Origin: Pseudomonas triticicola
Lineage (GTDB): Bacteria; Pseudomonadota; Gammaproteobacteria; Pseudomonadales; Pseudomonadaceae
Direction of reading: 5' to 3'
Length of the DNA: 64,000 nt
Assembly: GCF_019145375.1 (NCBI RefSeq)
Contig: NZ_JAHSTX010000001.1
Coordinates: 4,241,501 to 4,305,500 of the forward strand
Shown here: piece after piece, positions 44,330 to 54,514 of the stretch
Layout of the letters: each line of letters begins with the position of its first letter
How positions within the stretch are numbered: the stretch's first letter is position 1
Program-made: the position numbers and the translations under genes
The notes under the pieces: generated by a model
Seen by the model: only the letters and a program-made list of their open reading frames with translations
The model's database searches: none
Told to the model about the DNA's origin: nothing

Positions 44330-44474
44330 TTCAGCGCTCTCTCCCCGTTCGTGAGCGGCTACGTTATCCAAGGTTTGTGACAGAACTGTTGAAGTTCCCC
44401 GCCCTCCCTAGTGCATAAGGAGCAATACAAGAGCTATGCCAAGGCGACTCGAATGTAGACCGGCGGATACGAAC

Positions 44475-44504
44475 AAGCCCGCGGTCCTGACGGGCCGCGG
44501 GCTT
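44475..44504 (-). terminator. Hairpin past the aguA stop
   Basis: Stem AAGCCCGCGG/CCGCGGGCTT, 70 bases beyond aguA, with a weak T-run (TTGTTCG) on the - strand. It probably ends the aguBA transcript. Confidence 0.65.
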
Positions 44505-44574
44505 GCTTTGATGCTGAGCGAGCTAATCATTGCCTGGCTGATTTGTGAATCAACTCAAGCTGTTACGACTCAAC

Positions 44575-45681
44575 TCACTCTTTGTGCGGCGCTGGCTGCT
44601 GTTGGGTAAGGCAGTGAATATTGCCGCCACCCAGTAACAGTTCGCGGCCCGGCACCATCACCACTTCGTGCTGCGGGAACAGCTTCTGCAGAATTTCCCT
44701 GGCCGGAGCATCCATCGGGTCGTCGAAGCTCGGCGCGATGATGCCGCCGTTGACAATCAGGAAGTTCACGTAGGAACCGGCCAGACGCACGGAAGGATTG
44801 CGCTCCTGCGAACCGTCCACCGCATCGACCCCGGCGCATTCTTCTTCGGTCGCGTACAGCGGCCCCGGAATCGGCATTTTGTGCACCGTGAACGGGCGGC
44901 CCTTGGCGTCGGTGCTGCTTTGCAGCACTTTCATTGCGGCCTGGCATCGCGGGTAGTTCGGATCCTGCGGATCATCGGTCCACGCCAGCAGCACTTCGCC
45001 CGGACGCACGTAGCAGCAGAAGTTATCCACATGGCCGTCGGTTTCATCGTTGAACAAGCCATCCGGCAACCAGATGATCTTGTCCACAGACAGGTTGTCG
45101 CTGAGTACGGCTTCGATTTCTTCGCGGCTCAGGTGCGGGTTGCGATTGCGGTTGAGCAGGCATTCTTCGGTGGTGATCAGCGTGCCTTCGCCGTCGACAT
45201 GAATCGAACCCCCTTCGAGCACGAAACCTTCGGTGCGGTAACGCGGGCTGCGCTCGATCTCGAGGATCTTGCCGCCGACCTGCGAATCACGGTTCCACGG
45301 TGCATACAGGCCGCCATCGAAACCACCCCAGGCGTTGAAATCCCAGTTCACACCGCGTACTTCGCCATGGTTATTGATCACAAAGGTCGGGCCGCTGTCG
45401 CGAACCCAGGCGTCGTCGCTGGACATCTCCACCACGCGGATATTCGGCACATCGAGGCGCGCGCGGGCGTTTTCGTATTGGCCGGCGGAGACGGCAACGG
45501 TCACCGGCTCGAAGCGGGCGATGGCCTTGGCCACCGTGGCGTGCGCAGCCTGCGCCGGTTTGCCGCCCAGACGCCAGTTGTCCGGGCGCTCGGGCCAGAT
45601 CATCCAGGTCTGGGTTTGTGGCGCCCACTCGGCCGGCATGTAGAAGCCATCGGCGCGTGGGGTACTTTTCAATGTGGTCAT
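44575..45681 (-). CDS. aguA: Agmatine deiminase AguA
   Basis: It converts agmatine to N-carbamoylputrescine and ammonia. It has 368 residues and the guanidine-modifying fold. Landmarks are [41 protein letters not shown], the catalytic His region [11 protein letters not shown] and the nucleophilic Cys in [19 protein letters not shown] 45681 overlaps the aguB stop (TGATG). An upstream frame of 25 residues is rejected. Confidence 0.97.
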   Translation of the reverse strand: MTTLKSTPRADGFYMPAEWAPQTQTWMIWPERPDNWRLGGKPAQAAHATVAKAIARFEPVTVAVSAGQYENARARLDVPNIRVVEMSSDDAWVRDSGPTFVINNHGEVRGVNWDFNAWGGFDGGLYAPWNRDSQVGGKILEIERSPRYRTEGFVLEGGSIHVDGEGTLITTEECLLNRNRNPHLSREEIEAVLSDNLSVDKIIWLPDGLFNDETDGHVDNFCCYVRPGEVLLAWTDDPQDPNYPRCQAAMKVLQSSTDAKGRPFTVHKMPIPGPLYATEEECAGVDAVDGSQERNPSVRLAGSYVNFLIVNGGIIAPSFDDPMDAPAREILQKLFPQHEVVMVPGRELLLGGGNIHCLTQQQPAPHKE

Positions 45682-46559
45682 CAGGACTCCAGGGAACCGT
45701 CGAGGGTTTTCAACGCGCCGTACAGATTCGGCCGGCGGTCGCGGAATGAACCCCACGCGCTGCGAATATGTTCCAGCTCGTCGAGGTTGAACGTGTGCAC
45801 AAGAATACCTTCTTCGGTTTTATTCAGCTCCTGCACTTTTTCGCCGAACTGGTTGGCGATGAACGACGAGCCGTAGAAGGTGATGTCGTAGCCGTCCTGC
45901 TCTTCGTTGCCGATGCGGTTGCTGGCAATCAGCGGCATCAGGTTGGCGCCGGCATGGCCCTGCTGCACCCGCTGCCAGTGATCGCGTGAAGAGATGGTCT
46001 TGTCGTGCGGCTCGCTGCCGATCGCGGTTGGATAAAAGAGAATTTCCGCGCCTTGCAGGGCCATGCTGCGTGCCGCTTCCGGGAACCACTGGTCCCAGCA
46101 GATGCCAACGCCGATTTTCGCGTAACGGGTGTTCCATACCTTGAAGCCGGTGTCGCCCGGGTTGAAGTAATACTTTTCGTGATAGCCCGGGCCGTCAGGG
46201 ATGTGGCTTTTACGATAAATCCCGAGGCTGCTGCCGTCGGCGTCGATGATCGCGATGCTGTTGAAGCGTGCACGCCCGGCCAGTTCGTAGAAGCTGATCG
46301 GCAGCACCACTTGCAGCTCTTTGGCGATTTTCCGGAAATGCTTGATGGCCACGTTCTCTTCAACCGTCGTCGCCAGTTGCAGGTAATCCGGATTGGGCTT
46401 CTGGCAGAAGTACGGTGCCTCGAACAGTTCCTGGATGAGGATGATCTGCGCGCCTTTGCCGGCGGCTTCACGGACCAGTCTTTCAGCGGTTTCGAGGTTG
46501 GCTTCCAGGTCCCACGAACAGGCCATCTGCGTGGCGGCGACGGTAACGATACGGCTCAT
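45681..46559 (-). CDS. aguB: N-carbamoylputrescine amidohydrolase AguB
   Basis: A 292-residue nitrilase-superfamily enzyme that turns N-carbamoylputrescine into putrescine, CO2 and ammonia. The catalytic triad is Glu in [12 protein letters not shown], Lys in [15 protein letters not shown] and Cys in [12 protein letters not shown]. It is translated just ahead of aguA, giving the full agmatine to putrescine route. The TetR regulator gene aguR, which I recall beside these genes in P. aeruginosa, is not seen in the flanks here. Confidence 0.97.
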   Translation of the reverse strand: MSRIVTVAATQMACSWDLEANLETAERLVREAAGKGAQIILIQELFEAPYFCQKPNPDYLQLATTVEENVAIKHFRKIAKELQVVLPISFYELAGRARFNSIAIIDADGSSLGIYRKSHIPDGPGYHEKYYFNPGDTGFKVWNTRYAKIGVGICWDQWFPEAARSMALQGAEILFYPTAIGSEPHDKTISSRDHWQRVQQGHAGANLMPLIASNRIGNEEQDGYDITFYGSSFIANQFGEKVQELNKTEEGILVHTFNLDELEHIRSAWGSFRDRRPNLYGALKTLDGSLES

Positions 46560-46759
46560 GAATCATCTCCGGGCTAGTGCTTTGACGGTCGAAGAATTCA
46601 ACCGAAAAGAAAACGCGCGCACCGGACAAGAGTTCACCATGCCGGAGCAATGGCGACTTTATAACCGATAAATATCGGCCTTAAAAGCTATAAATCAGTA
46701 ATTTATTCCATTGAACGCCAATTAAATCGATACAAATCGAACTTAAGACCGAAAACAAA

Positions 46760-46849
46760 TGTGGGAGCGAGCCCGCTCGCGAATGCGCTGTGTCAGTCAC
46801 CGCATGTGGCGACTGATACACAGCTTTCGCGAGCAGGCGCGCTCCCACA
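46760..46849. repeat. REPIN, GAGCGAGCCTGCTCGCGA type, head-to-head
   Basis: Inverted copies with arms TGTGGGAGCGAGCCCGCTCG and its partner ending GCGCTCCCACA, each with one change from the common form. It lies between aguB and the end of the 970-residue fusion gene. Confidence 0.88.
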
Positions 46850-46864
46850 GGGGATGTGCGTTGC

Positions 46865-49777
46865 TTAAAGGCCTTCGGTAAGCACCCGATCCAGCATATC
46901 GACAAAGAAATCCACGCTCTGGCGCGACGTCACCATCGGTGGCTTGATTTTGAGGATGTTCAAGTCATCGCCGGTCGGCTGCATGAAAATCCCCAACTCG
47001 CGCAGGCGATCACACAGCAATGCAGTCTCGGCAGTTGCCGGTTCCAGCGTCTGCCGATTGCGGATCAGCTCCAGCCCGAGATAAAACCCGGAGCCGTGCA
47101 CCGCGCCGACCAACGGATGTTTATCGATTAACGCTTCCAGGCGCGCCTTGAAGTGGCCGCCGACGACCTGGGCGTTTTCCCAGAGCTTTTCTTCCTCCAT
47201 CACATCGAGCACCGCCATACCAATCTGGCAACTGACCGGACTTCCGCCCGCCGACGAGAAGAAATAGCCTTCGGCCTCCAGCGCCTCGGCGATTTCCCGG
47301 CGAGTGATCACCGCGCCAAGTGGCTGACCGTTACCCATGCCCTTGGCCATGGTGATGATGTCCGGCACCACGCCCTGCTCTTCGAAACCCCAGAAAAAAT
47401 GGCCCATGCGCCCGTAACCGACCTGCACTTCGTCAGCGATGCACACCCCGCCCTGCGCGCGGACCCTTTCATACACCTGCGACAAATAGCCCGGCGGCAA
47501 CGAAATACCCCCGGCATTGCCGTAGACCGGCTCGCAGATGAAACCGGCCAGTTGCCGCTTCTGCTCGGCCAGTTTTTGCAGATGATGCTCGACGCTGCGC
47601 ACGTAATCCGGCGCCGAATCGGCGCCACGGAATTCGCCGCGATACGTGTTCGGCGCCGGCACTGGGTGCACCCAGTCCGGGCGACTTTCCAGGGCCTTCG
47701 GGTTGTCGGCAATCGATGTCGATACCGCATCGGCGCCGATCGTCCAGCCGTGATACGCCTCGAGCACGCTGATCATGTCGCGCCCGCCGCTGAAGGCCCA
47801 GGCCAGGCGAATCGCCAGGTCATTGGCCTCGCTGCCGCTGTTGACCAGAAATACACGATCCATGCCCTTCGGCGCCAGCTTCAGCAAGCGCTCGGAAAAC
47901 TCGGCGACCGCCGCGTAGTTGAAACGCGAATTGGTATTGAGCAACGACCACTGCCGCGCCGCGACCGCCGCCATCCGAGGGTGACCGTGGCCGAGCACGG
48001 CGACGTTATTGAGCATGTCCAGATACGAGCGGCCCTGCATATCTATCAGGTGATTGCGCCAGCCGCGTTCAATGCGCGGCGGGTCAACGTAATAGTGTTT
48101 TTGCGTGCGGGCAAAACTGGCATCGCGTCGTTCGAGCAGGGTTTTTGCGTCCAGCTCAGGCTCGGCGTCGCAGGCCAGCCCGAGCAGCATCGCCGGTGAC
48201 GGGCACAACGCCTGCCACGCCGATGCACGGGACGGCGTGCAGAACAGCGGCGCGTCGAGTTCTGCTCCCCGGCACATCTGCACTAGCAGCGGGCCCGTGA
48301 CCGTACCGAGCTTCTGGCCTTGATCCACTGCCACACCCTGCTCAAGAACGGGCGTCACGCCCCACAGGCGAACGCTGAACTGCGGGCCATCGAGTTGCAG
48401 CGCACCGTTTGCCGCTTGCTTCAGAACGCCGGCGAACGGTGCTTGCACTTCGGCTCCAGCCGGCACACGCAATTCGACATGCAACGGGAACGTGTCCGGC
48501 TCAGTCGCGCTGTTTGGCCGAGTACGTGACAAGCGGTACTGGCCATAACGCGTCGCCGCCAGCCCGTGCACCGCTGCGGCCTCTGTCAGCAAGCGCTGAT
48601 CAATGCCCTGCTGCTCCCAATTGCCCGCCTCGAAGTGCGGGCTCAACACGCCCAGATCGATCAGCGCGAATTCGCGCCCGACCAGCCCTGGCAACAACGG
48701 TGCAAATTCTGTGTTTTCGGCCTCTGGCACGGTCTGTCCCACGGCTCTGAGAATCGCCGCTTCCATCAGCGCCTGTGGCACCGATGTCGCGACGCGAAAA
48801 ATTTCCCACTCGTGACTGAGATTGTCGCGGCTATACGTATTGGTGGGGTCGATGCTCACCTGTTGCTCGCCACTGAGCACCAGCACCGCCGCCCGGGACA
48901 CGATCAATGGCCACAGCGCTTGCAGCTCAGCGTACTGCAACGGATTGACCGCGTGATACGCCTGGACCGCCGGCAGGATGACAAACGGATCGCCATCGGC
49001 GTGATGCAGCAAAGCCGCACAGGTCACCGACAGATCGGTGATACGCCAGGTGCGCACCAGATCACCGAAGTCGATCACACCCTGCAACTGCCAATGCCGC
49101 TGGGCGTCGCGCGCCCAAACGGCGTTGTCATCGGTGATGTCCATGTGAATCGCCTGCACCGGCAGTTTGTCCAGCAACGGCTGCAAACGGCGCTCGGCCT
49201 GCTCGGCGGCAGCGCTGATCGCCGCACCCTGCTGCGCGTCGGTGATCACCGGCAACAGATGACTGATCAAAGCGTTGGCGTGACGCGCGTCCCACTGCAA
49301 GGTGCGTTCAAGGCCCGGATGATCGAAGCCGGCCAGCGCCAAATCCATCTCGCCACAGAGTCGGCCAAACCCGGCGACCACGTCTTTGCCAAGATGATCG
49401 AAATCGGTCAATGGTTGGCCGTCGATGTACTCCAGCAAGCGCACATGCACCGTTTCGCCATTGGCTTGCAACGACAACAGATCGGCACCGTTATTGGCTG
49501 CGATGACGCGCGGCACCTTGATCGCCGAATGCTCGGCCAAGTATTTGAGCCCGGCGTGCTGGGCTTGCAACTCCACAAGGGCGTAATCGCCACGACAGAC
49601 TTTCAACACGAAGCGCCCACGCACGCTGTCGACGCGATAATTCAGATCCTGCTGGCTGCCCAGCGCCTGCAACGTGCCGCTGAGCCCGTAATATTCGGCC
49701 AGCCATTGCAGCGCCTGCGCCTCTGAAACCTGCGGACCGGGCAAACTGGCGCGATGAATCAACGTGGCGAGCGGCAT
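46865..49777 (-). CDS. Kinase / M23-like / class III aminotransferase-fold fusion protein
   Basis: A 970-residue three-domain protein. Residues 1-340 form an APH-type small-molecule kinase with HMDITDDN (211-218, catalytic loop) and VIDFGD (234-239, metal site). Residues about 400-560 resemble an M23/lysostaphin-like beta domain (FPLHVELRVPAGAEVQAPFAGVL) without zinc ligands. Residues 560-970 are a class III PLP enzyme with NSGSEANDLA, ADEVQVGYGRMG and the PLP Lys812 in TMAKGMGNG. The human relatives of these two end domains are hydroxylysine kinase and the phospho-lyases for phosphohydroxylysine and phosphoethanolamine. The fusion therefore suggests that it phosphorylates an amino alcohol and then eliminates phosphate and ammonia. 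This is inferred from family, not shown. Confidence 0.88.
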   Translation of the reverse strand: MPLATLIHRASLPGPQVSEAQALQWLAEYYGLSGTLQALGSQQDLNYRVDSVRGRFVLKVCRGDYALVELQAQHAGLKYLAEHSAIKVPRVIAANNGADLLSLQANGETVHVRLLEYIDGQPLTDFDHLGKDVVAGFGRLCGEMDLALAGFDHPGLERTLQWDARHANALISHLLPVITDAQQGAAISAAAEQAERRLQPLLDKLPVQAIHMDITDDNAVWARDAQRHWQLQGVIDFGDLVRTWRITDLSVTCAALLHHADGDPFVILPAVQAYHAVNPLQYAELQALWPLIVSRAAVLVLSGEQQVSIDPTNTYSRDNLSHEWEIFRVATSVPQALMEAAILRAVGQTVPEAENTEFAPLLPGLVGREFALIDLGVLSPHFEAGNWEQQGIDQRLLTEAAAVHGLAATRYGQYRLSRTRPNSATEPDTFPLHVELRVPAGAEVQAPFAGVLKQAANGALQLDGPQFSVRLWGVTPVLEQGVAVDQGQKLGTVTGPLLVQMCRGAELDAPLFCTPSRASAWQALCPSPAMLLGLACDAEPELDAKTLLERRDASFARTQKHYYVDPPRIERGWRNHLIDMQGRSYLDMLNNVAVLGHGHPRMAAVAARQWSLLNTNSRFNYAAVAEFSERLLKLAPKGMDRVFLVNSGSEANDLAIRLAWAFSGGRDMISVLEAYHGWTIGADAVSTSIADNPKALESRPDWVHPVPAPNTYRGEFRGADSAPDYVRSVEHHLQKLAEQKRQLAGFICEPVYGNAGGISLPPGYLSQVYERVRAQGGVCIADEVQVGYGRMGHFFWGFEEQGVVPDIITMAKGMGNGQPLGAVITRREIAEALEAEGYFFSSAGGSPVSCQIGMAVLDVMEEEKLWENAQVVGGHFKARLEALIDKHPLVGAVHGSGFYLGLELIRNRQTLEPATAETALLCDRLRELGIFMQPTGDDLNILKIKPPMVTSRQSVDFFVDMLDRVLTEGL

Positions 49778-49989
49778 GAAACGACCCCTGAAATTTTATT
49801 AGGCGCTTATATCGCCATTGCCTTGGCGGTTACGCAACCCCCTTAGGACGTTGCCCGGTCAAACGAAAACGGAAATGCAATCATGGAAGCCTTCCAGGCA
49901 AACTTTCCCACAAGACTTTCAGATTGTGTTTCAGCGCCGCTCTGTGCAATCTGCGCCACAAATTCACAGCACGGATGCAAGCCCACGTC

Positions 49990-50514
49990 ATGTCCCATCG
50001 TCGCCTCGCCCTTACCGACAAAAAGGTTCGCAACATCCCTCGCCGCTTACGTGCATTGGCTGCTTGGGCCGCCGATTTCGAGGGATACTTTCCAGCCGAC
50101 CTCACTCTCGAAGATAAATACTGGAACTGGAAAATTCCGATTCACATGGCGCTGGTCGAAGGAAAACAGGCAACTACCGATCTGAAAAGGCAATCTGCCC
50201 AGAACTTGATCGACGCGGCGCAGCATCTACGCCTGGCTCGTCCTGAGCATGCGCTTGACTGCAGGGTGGTCGCAGCCATTTGTGTTCCCGGCATGTTTTC
50301 CAGCGAAATCTGTATCTATACGGATCTGGAATACCACCGAGGTCATATCCCTGCCTCCGATAGCGAATATGTCGAAACCGGCAAAAGCCTGGCTCAAGAA
50401 TGGGGGCTTGTGTTGCCACATGGCATGGGCGAACGAGGTTTGCGCTACGAGGTTGAAGGCTGGGATGGGCAGACTTATGAAGAGGAACGCTGGTATTTTG
50501 GCGAGGTCGATTGA
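49990..50514 (+). CDS. DUF3916 family protein
   Basis: A protein of about 174 residues with the family pattern KKVRNIPRRLRALAAWAADF, YWNWKIPIHMALVEGKQ, CVPGMFSSEICIYTD and SLAQEWGLVLPHG up to the final ERWYFGEVD. Function unknown. Starts at 49975 and 49990 are both possible and neither has a strong ribosome site. The gene stands alone between the fusion gene and rmlC, an insertion relative to the core order. Confidence 0.72.
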   Translation: MSHRRLALTDKKVRNIPRRLRALAAWAADFEGYFPADLTLEDKYWNWKIPIHMALVEGKQATTDLKRQSAQNLIDAAQHLRLARPEHALDCRVVAAICVPGMFSSEICIYTDLEYHRGHIPASDSEYVETGKSLAQEWGLVLPHGMGERGLRYEVEGWDGQTYEEERWYFGEVD

Positions 50515-50596
50515 CGCTCCGGCGTAGTCCGCACTCGCGCCCCGCAGCGCTTTGCGCAAGAATGTCGGCCATTCACACCTGTCTATGGAAATCCTC

Positions 50597-51142
50597 ATGA
50601 ATGTCATCACCACCGATTTGCCCGGTGTTCTGATCATCGAACCCAAGGTGTTCGGCGACGAGCGCGGTTTTTTCTACGAGAGTTTCAATGCCAAGGCGTT
50701 TCAGGACGCTACCGGTCTGGAAACGCAGTTTGTGCAGGACAACCATTCGCGCTCGCAAAAAGGCGTGCTGCGTGGCCTGCATTATCAGTTGCAGAACACC
50801 CAGGGCAAACTGGTTCGCGTGACGGCGGGTGAAGTGCTCGATGTGGCGGTGGACATCCGTCGCAGCTCGCCGCATTTCGGCAAATCGGTGGCGGTGCGCC
50901 TGTCGGCGGAAAATCATCGTCAGCTGTGGGTTCCGGAAGGTTTCGCTCACGGCTTCGTGGTGCTGAGCGAGTTCGCCGAGTTCCTCTACAAGACCACCAA
51001 CTACTACGACCCGTCTTCCGAGCGCAGCATTCGCTGGGACGACCCGGCGCTGGGCATCGACTGGCAACTGGACGAAGCGCCGAAGCTGTCGGCCAAGGAC
51101 CAGGCGGCCGCGCTGCTCAAGGACGCTGACGTCTTCGCCTGA
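50597..51142 (+). CDS. rmlC: dTDP-4-dehydrorhamnose 3,5-epimerase RmlC
   Basis: An enzyme of dTDP-L-rhamnose synthesis, 181-residue cupin. The catalytic His is in SQKGVLRGLHYQ, the Tyr in LYKTTNYYDP, and the start TDLPGVLIIEPKVFGDERGFFYESFN is typical. GGAAATCCTC precedes ATG 50597. rmlB, rmlD and rmlA are not upstream here, so this copy is separate or the last piece of a rearranged cluster. dctB follows, as in P. aeruginosa. Confidence 0.95.
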   Translation: MNVITTDLPGVLIIEPKVFGDERGFFYESFNAKAFQDATGLETQFVQDNHSRSQKGVLRGLHYQLQNTQGKLVRVTAGEVLDVAVDIRRSSPHFGKSVAVRLSAENHRQLWVPEGFAHGFVVLSEFAEFLYKTTNYYDPSSERSIRWDDPALGIDWQLDEAPKLSAKDQAAALLKDADVFA

Positions 51143-51326
51143 GGCCAGGTCTGTACGAAAACTCGCCGAGCGGTGATCAGGCAAGGCAAAAACAGGCGAG
51201 GAAGCGGAGTCTAGATCCCTAAATGAGCATTCCGAGCCTGTTTTTAACGCAGCATGATCGACGCGCAGGCAGTTTTCGTACTGAGCAAAGGCATAATGCG
51301 CCTGTCCCTACAGGCGTATCCGGCTC

Positions 51327-53135
51327 ATGAAACCCACTCTCCCCCGCAGACCTCGCTGGCGCAGCCTCGCGCTGTTGGCCCTGTGCCTGGCGCCGCTGCT
51401 GTGGCCGCTGGAACATCTTGCCGAACGCTATTACCGCAGCGAACTCGCCGGGCAGAATCGCCAGACTCTCGATCTCTACGTCGCCAACCTGCTCGGCACC
51501 CTGCATCGCTATGAAGTGTTGCCGCAGATTCTCGGCGATCTGCCGGCCCTGCGCGCGGTGCTCGGTGCGCCGGATGACGGCGTGACCCAAGACAACGCCA
51601 ATCGCCTGCTGAAAAACATCGCCGCGCAGACCGGCGCTGAAGTCATGTACCTGATGGACACGTCCGGCCAGACGCTGGCGGCGTCGAACTGGGACAAACG
51701 CGACAGCTTCGTCGGCCGCAATTTCGCCTTCCGCCCGTATTTCAGCGAAGCCATGGCCGGGCGCCTCGGACGCTTCTTCGGCCTCGGCACCACTTCCGCC
51801 AAACGCGGCTACTTCTTCGCCGCTGCTGTGCGCAACGGCGAGAAAATCATCGGCGTGCTGGTGATCAAGGTCGACCTCGACCACACCGAAAGCCTGTGGG
51901 GCAAAACCCCGGAACAATTGCTGGTGACCGACCATAACGGCGTGGTCATCCTGACGTCGCGCCCGGAATGGCGTTTCCGCTCCACCCGTGCATTGAGCGA
52001 TGCCGAGCGCGCCGCGATCACTGCGATCCAGCCCTACCCGACCCGCGAACCCCGACCGCTTAACCTCAGTTCCGACGCTTGGCTCACGCAGACCCACGAC
52101 ATCGCCGAAACCGGCTGGAGCGTGAGCATTCTCGCCCCGCGCACGCTGATCGATCGTCCGGTGCGCACGGTGGTCGCGATCGGCGGCGCCACGCTGTTGG
52201 TGGTGATGCTGCTGGTGGGTTTGATGATGCAACGTCGCCGGCATTATCTGGAGCGCATCGCCTTCGAGGCCAAGGCGCGCCGCGAACTGGAAGGCCGGGT
52301 GGCTGAACGTACCAGCGATCTGGAGGGCCTCAACCGGCGTTTGAAGCAGGAAGTGCTCGAGCGTGAGCAGGCGCAGCAGGAGCTGGTGCGCGCCCAGGAC
52401 GATCTGGTCCAGGCGGGCAAATTGTCGGCGCTGGGGACCATGTCGGCGAGCATCAGCCACGAACTCAATCAGCCGCTGGCGGCGATTCGCAGCTATGCGG
52501 AAAACGCCGAAGTGCTGCTCGATCATCAGCGCACCGAGGACGCGCGCGGCAACCTCAAGCTGATCAGCGAACTGACCGGGCGCATGGCCTCGATCATCGC
52601 CCATTTGCGTGCCTTCGCTCGGCGCGATCGCCACGCACCGGAAAGCGTTGCCCTGCAACCAGCGCTGGACGATGCGCTGGCATTGCTGGCCAAACGTCGG
52701 CGCAGCATGGAAGTCGAACTGATCCGCGATCTGCCAGCCGCGACGCTGTGGGTCGAGGCCGGCGAAACCCGCTTGCGCCAAGTGCTGGGCAATCTGCTGG
52801 CCAATGCTCTCGATGCCCTGACCGAAAAAGGCCCGCCGCGCAAATTGTGGCTGAGTGCCGAAGCCACCGCCGACGGCGTCAATCTGTACATTCGCGACAA
52901 CGGCCCCGGGTTCTGCATGGAAGCTCTTGGCCGCGCCAGCGAGCCCTTTTACACCACCAAGACCCGCACACAGGGTCTGGGTCTGGGACTGGCGATTTGT
53001 GAAACGCTGATGCGCGCCTTTGGTGGCGAGCTGTCGTTCGCCAACCACAAGCAGGGCGGCGCCCTGATCACCCTGCGCCTGCGCGCCGGCGCGCCCGGAG
53101 TCAGCCTGCAACCGTCCGAGGATCGAAGTGCATGA
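51327..53135 (+). CDS. dctB: C4-dicarboxylate sensor histidine kinase DctB
   Basis: A 602-residue membrane sensor. Two membrane helices (about 13-30 and 285-305) enclose a periplasmic PAS-like sensor (VMYLMDTSGQTLAASNWD, SFVGRNFAFRPYF, the DctB-type ligand motif). A cytoplasmic coiled coil follows, then the phosphorylated His in SASISHELNQPLAAIRSY, N-box LGNLLANALDAL and G-boxes DNGPGF and GLGLGLAI. It phosphorylates DctD. Its stop overlaps the dctD start (ATGA). Confidence 0.9.
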   Translation: MKPTLPRRPRWRSLALLALCLAPLLWPLEHLAERYYRSELAGQNRQTLDLYVANLLGTLHRYEVLPQILGDLPALRAVLGAPDDGVTQDNANRLLKNIAAQTGAEVMYLMDTSGQTLAASNWDKRDSFVGRNFAFRPYFSEAMAGRLGRFFGLGTTSAKRGYFFAAAVRNGEKIIGVLVIKVDLDHTESLWGKTPEQLLVTDHNGVVILTSRPEWRFRSTRALSDAERAAITAIQPYPTREPRPLNLSSDAWLTQTHDIAETGWSVSILAPRTLIDRPVRTVVAIGGATLLVVMLLVGLMMQRRRHYLERIAFEAKARRELEGRVAERTSDLEGLNRRLKQEVLEREQAQQELVRAQDDLVQAGKLSALGTMSASISHELNQPLAAIRSYAENAEVLLDHQRTEDARGNLKLISELTGRMASIIAHLRAFARRDRHAPESVALQPALDDALALLAKRRRSMEVELIRDLPAATLWVEAGETRLRQVLGNLLANALDALTEKGPPRKLWLSAEATADGVNLYIRDNGPGFCMEALGRASEPFYTTKTRTQGLGLGLAICETLMRAFGGELSFANHKQGGALITLRLRAGAPGVSLQPSEDRSA

Positions 53136-54514
53136 CCATCGACAATCGCATCCAGGTAGTGTTGATCGACGACGATCCGCACCTGCGCCAAGCCCTCGGC
53201 CAGACCCTGGACCTGGCCGGCCTGAAAATCCTGCCGCTGTCCGAAGCCAAGGGCCTGGCCGCGCAACTTGAGCGTGACTGGCCGGGGGTGGTGGTCAGCG
53301 ACATCCGCATGCCGGGCATGGACGGCCTCGAACTGTTGAGCGAGTTGCATGCACAGGATCCGGAGTTGCCGGTGCTGCTGATCACCGGCCATGGCGACGT
53401 ACCGCTGGCGGTGCAGGCGATGCGCGCCGGCGCTTACGACTTTCTGGAAAAACCCTTTGCCAGCGATGCACTGCTCGACAGCGTCCGTCGCGCCCTCGCG
53501 CTACGGCGGCTGGTGCTGGACAACCGCAGCCCGCGTCTGGCCTTGAGCGACCGCAACGAATTGAGCGCGCGACTGGTCGGCCATTCGACGCCAATGCTGC
53601 GCCTGCGTGAGCAGATCGGTGCGCTGGCAGCGACCAAGGCTGATGTGCTGATCCTCGGCGAAACCGGCGCTGGTAAAGAGGTGGTTGCCCGCGCGCTGCA
53701 CGACTTGTCGAGCCGCCGCAACGGCCCGTTCGTGGCGATCAATGCCGGTGCCCTGGCGGAATCGGTGGTGGAAAGCGAGCTGTTCGGTCACGAGCCCGGC
53801 GCTTTCACCGGCGCGCAGAAACGCCGCATCGGCAAATTCGAATTCGCCAACGGCGGCACGCTGTTTCTCGACGAAATCGAAAGCATGAGCATGGACGTGC
53901 AAGTGAAGCTGCTGCGCATGCTGCAGGAGCGCGTCGTCGAACGCCTGGGCGGCAATCAGTTGATCCCGCTGGACATCCGCGTCATCGCCGCGACCAAGGA
54001 AGATCTGCGCCAGGCGGCGGATCAGGGTCGCTTCCGCGCCGACTTGTATTACCGCCTCAATGTCGCGCCGCTGCGCATCCCACCGTTGCGCGAACGCGGC
54101 GAAGACGCACTGGTGCTGTTCCAGCACTACGCCGATGAAGCCAGCGCCCGCCACGGCTTGCCGCCCCACGAGCTGCAACCGGCACACCGCGCCCTGCTGC
54201 TGCGCCACACCTGGCCGGGCAATGTACGTGAACTGCAAAATGCCGCCGAACGCTTCGCCCTCGGGCTTGAGCTGGCACTGGACAACAGCGCGGATGGCAG
54301 CGGCGGCGCGCCGGTCGAAGTGGTCAGCGGCGGCCTCAGTGAGCAAGTGGAAAACTTCGAGAAGTCGTTGATAGCCGCCGAACTGGCGCGCTCGCACAGC
54401 TCGGTGCGCAGCCTCGCCGAAGCCTTGGGTATTCCGCGCAAGACCCTGCACGACAAGCTGCGCAAACACGGTCTGAATTTCGGCGACAGCAGCCACGGGG
54501 AAGACAACGAATGA
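53132..54514 (+). CDS. dctD: C4-dicarboxylate response regulator DctD
   Basis: A 460-residue sigma54 activator. The receiver Asp lies in VVVSDIRMPGMDGLELL, the AAA+ domain has GETGAGKE, the sigma54 loop GAFTGA and LFLDEIESM, and the C-terminal Fis-type helix-turn-helix is SVRSLAEALGIPRKTLHDKL. It normally turns on the dctPQM importer for succinate, fumarate and malate. dctPQM does not follow here; a thioesterase gene overlaps its end (ATGA) instead. Confidence 0.92.
   Translation: MTIDNRIQVVLIDDDPHLRQALGQTLDLAGLKILPLSEAKGLAAQLERDWPGVVVSDIRMPGMDGLELLSELHAQDPELPVLLITGHGDVPLAVQAMRAGAYDFLEKPFASDALLDSVRRALALRRLVLDNRSPRLALSDRNELSARLVGHSTPMLRLREQIGALAATKADVLILGETGAGKEVVARALHDLSSRRNGPFVAINAGALAESVVESELFGHEPGAFTGAQKRRIGKFEFANGGTLFLDEIESMSMDVQVKLLRMLQERVVERLGGNQLIPLDIRVIAATKEDLRQAADQGRFRADLYYRLNVAPLRIPPLRERGEDALVLFQHYADEASARHGLPPHELQPAHRALLLRHTWPGNVRELQNAAERFALGLELALDNSADGSGGAPVEVVSGGLSEQVENFEKSLIAAELARSHSSVRSLAEALGIPRKTLHDKLRKHGLNFGDSSHGEDNE

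Noticed and set aside
48566..49726. 386-codon frame antisense to the kinase part of the fusion protein
   Set aside because: Shadow frame; the kinase motifs are on the other strand.
51219..53111. 630-codon frame antisense to dctB
   Set aside because: Shadow frame caused by high GC at the third position. dctB has complete kinase motifs.
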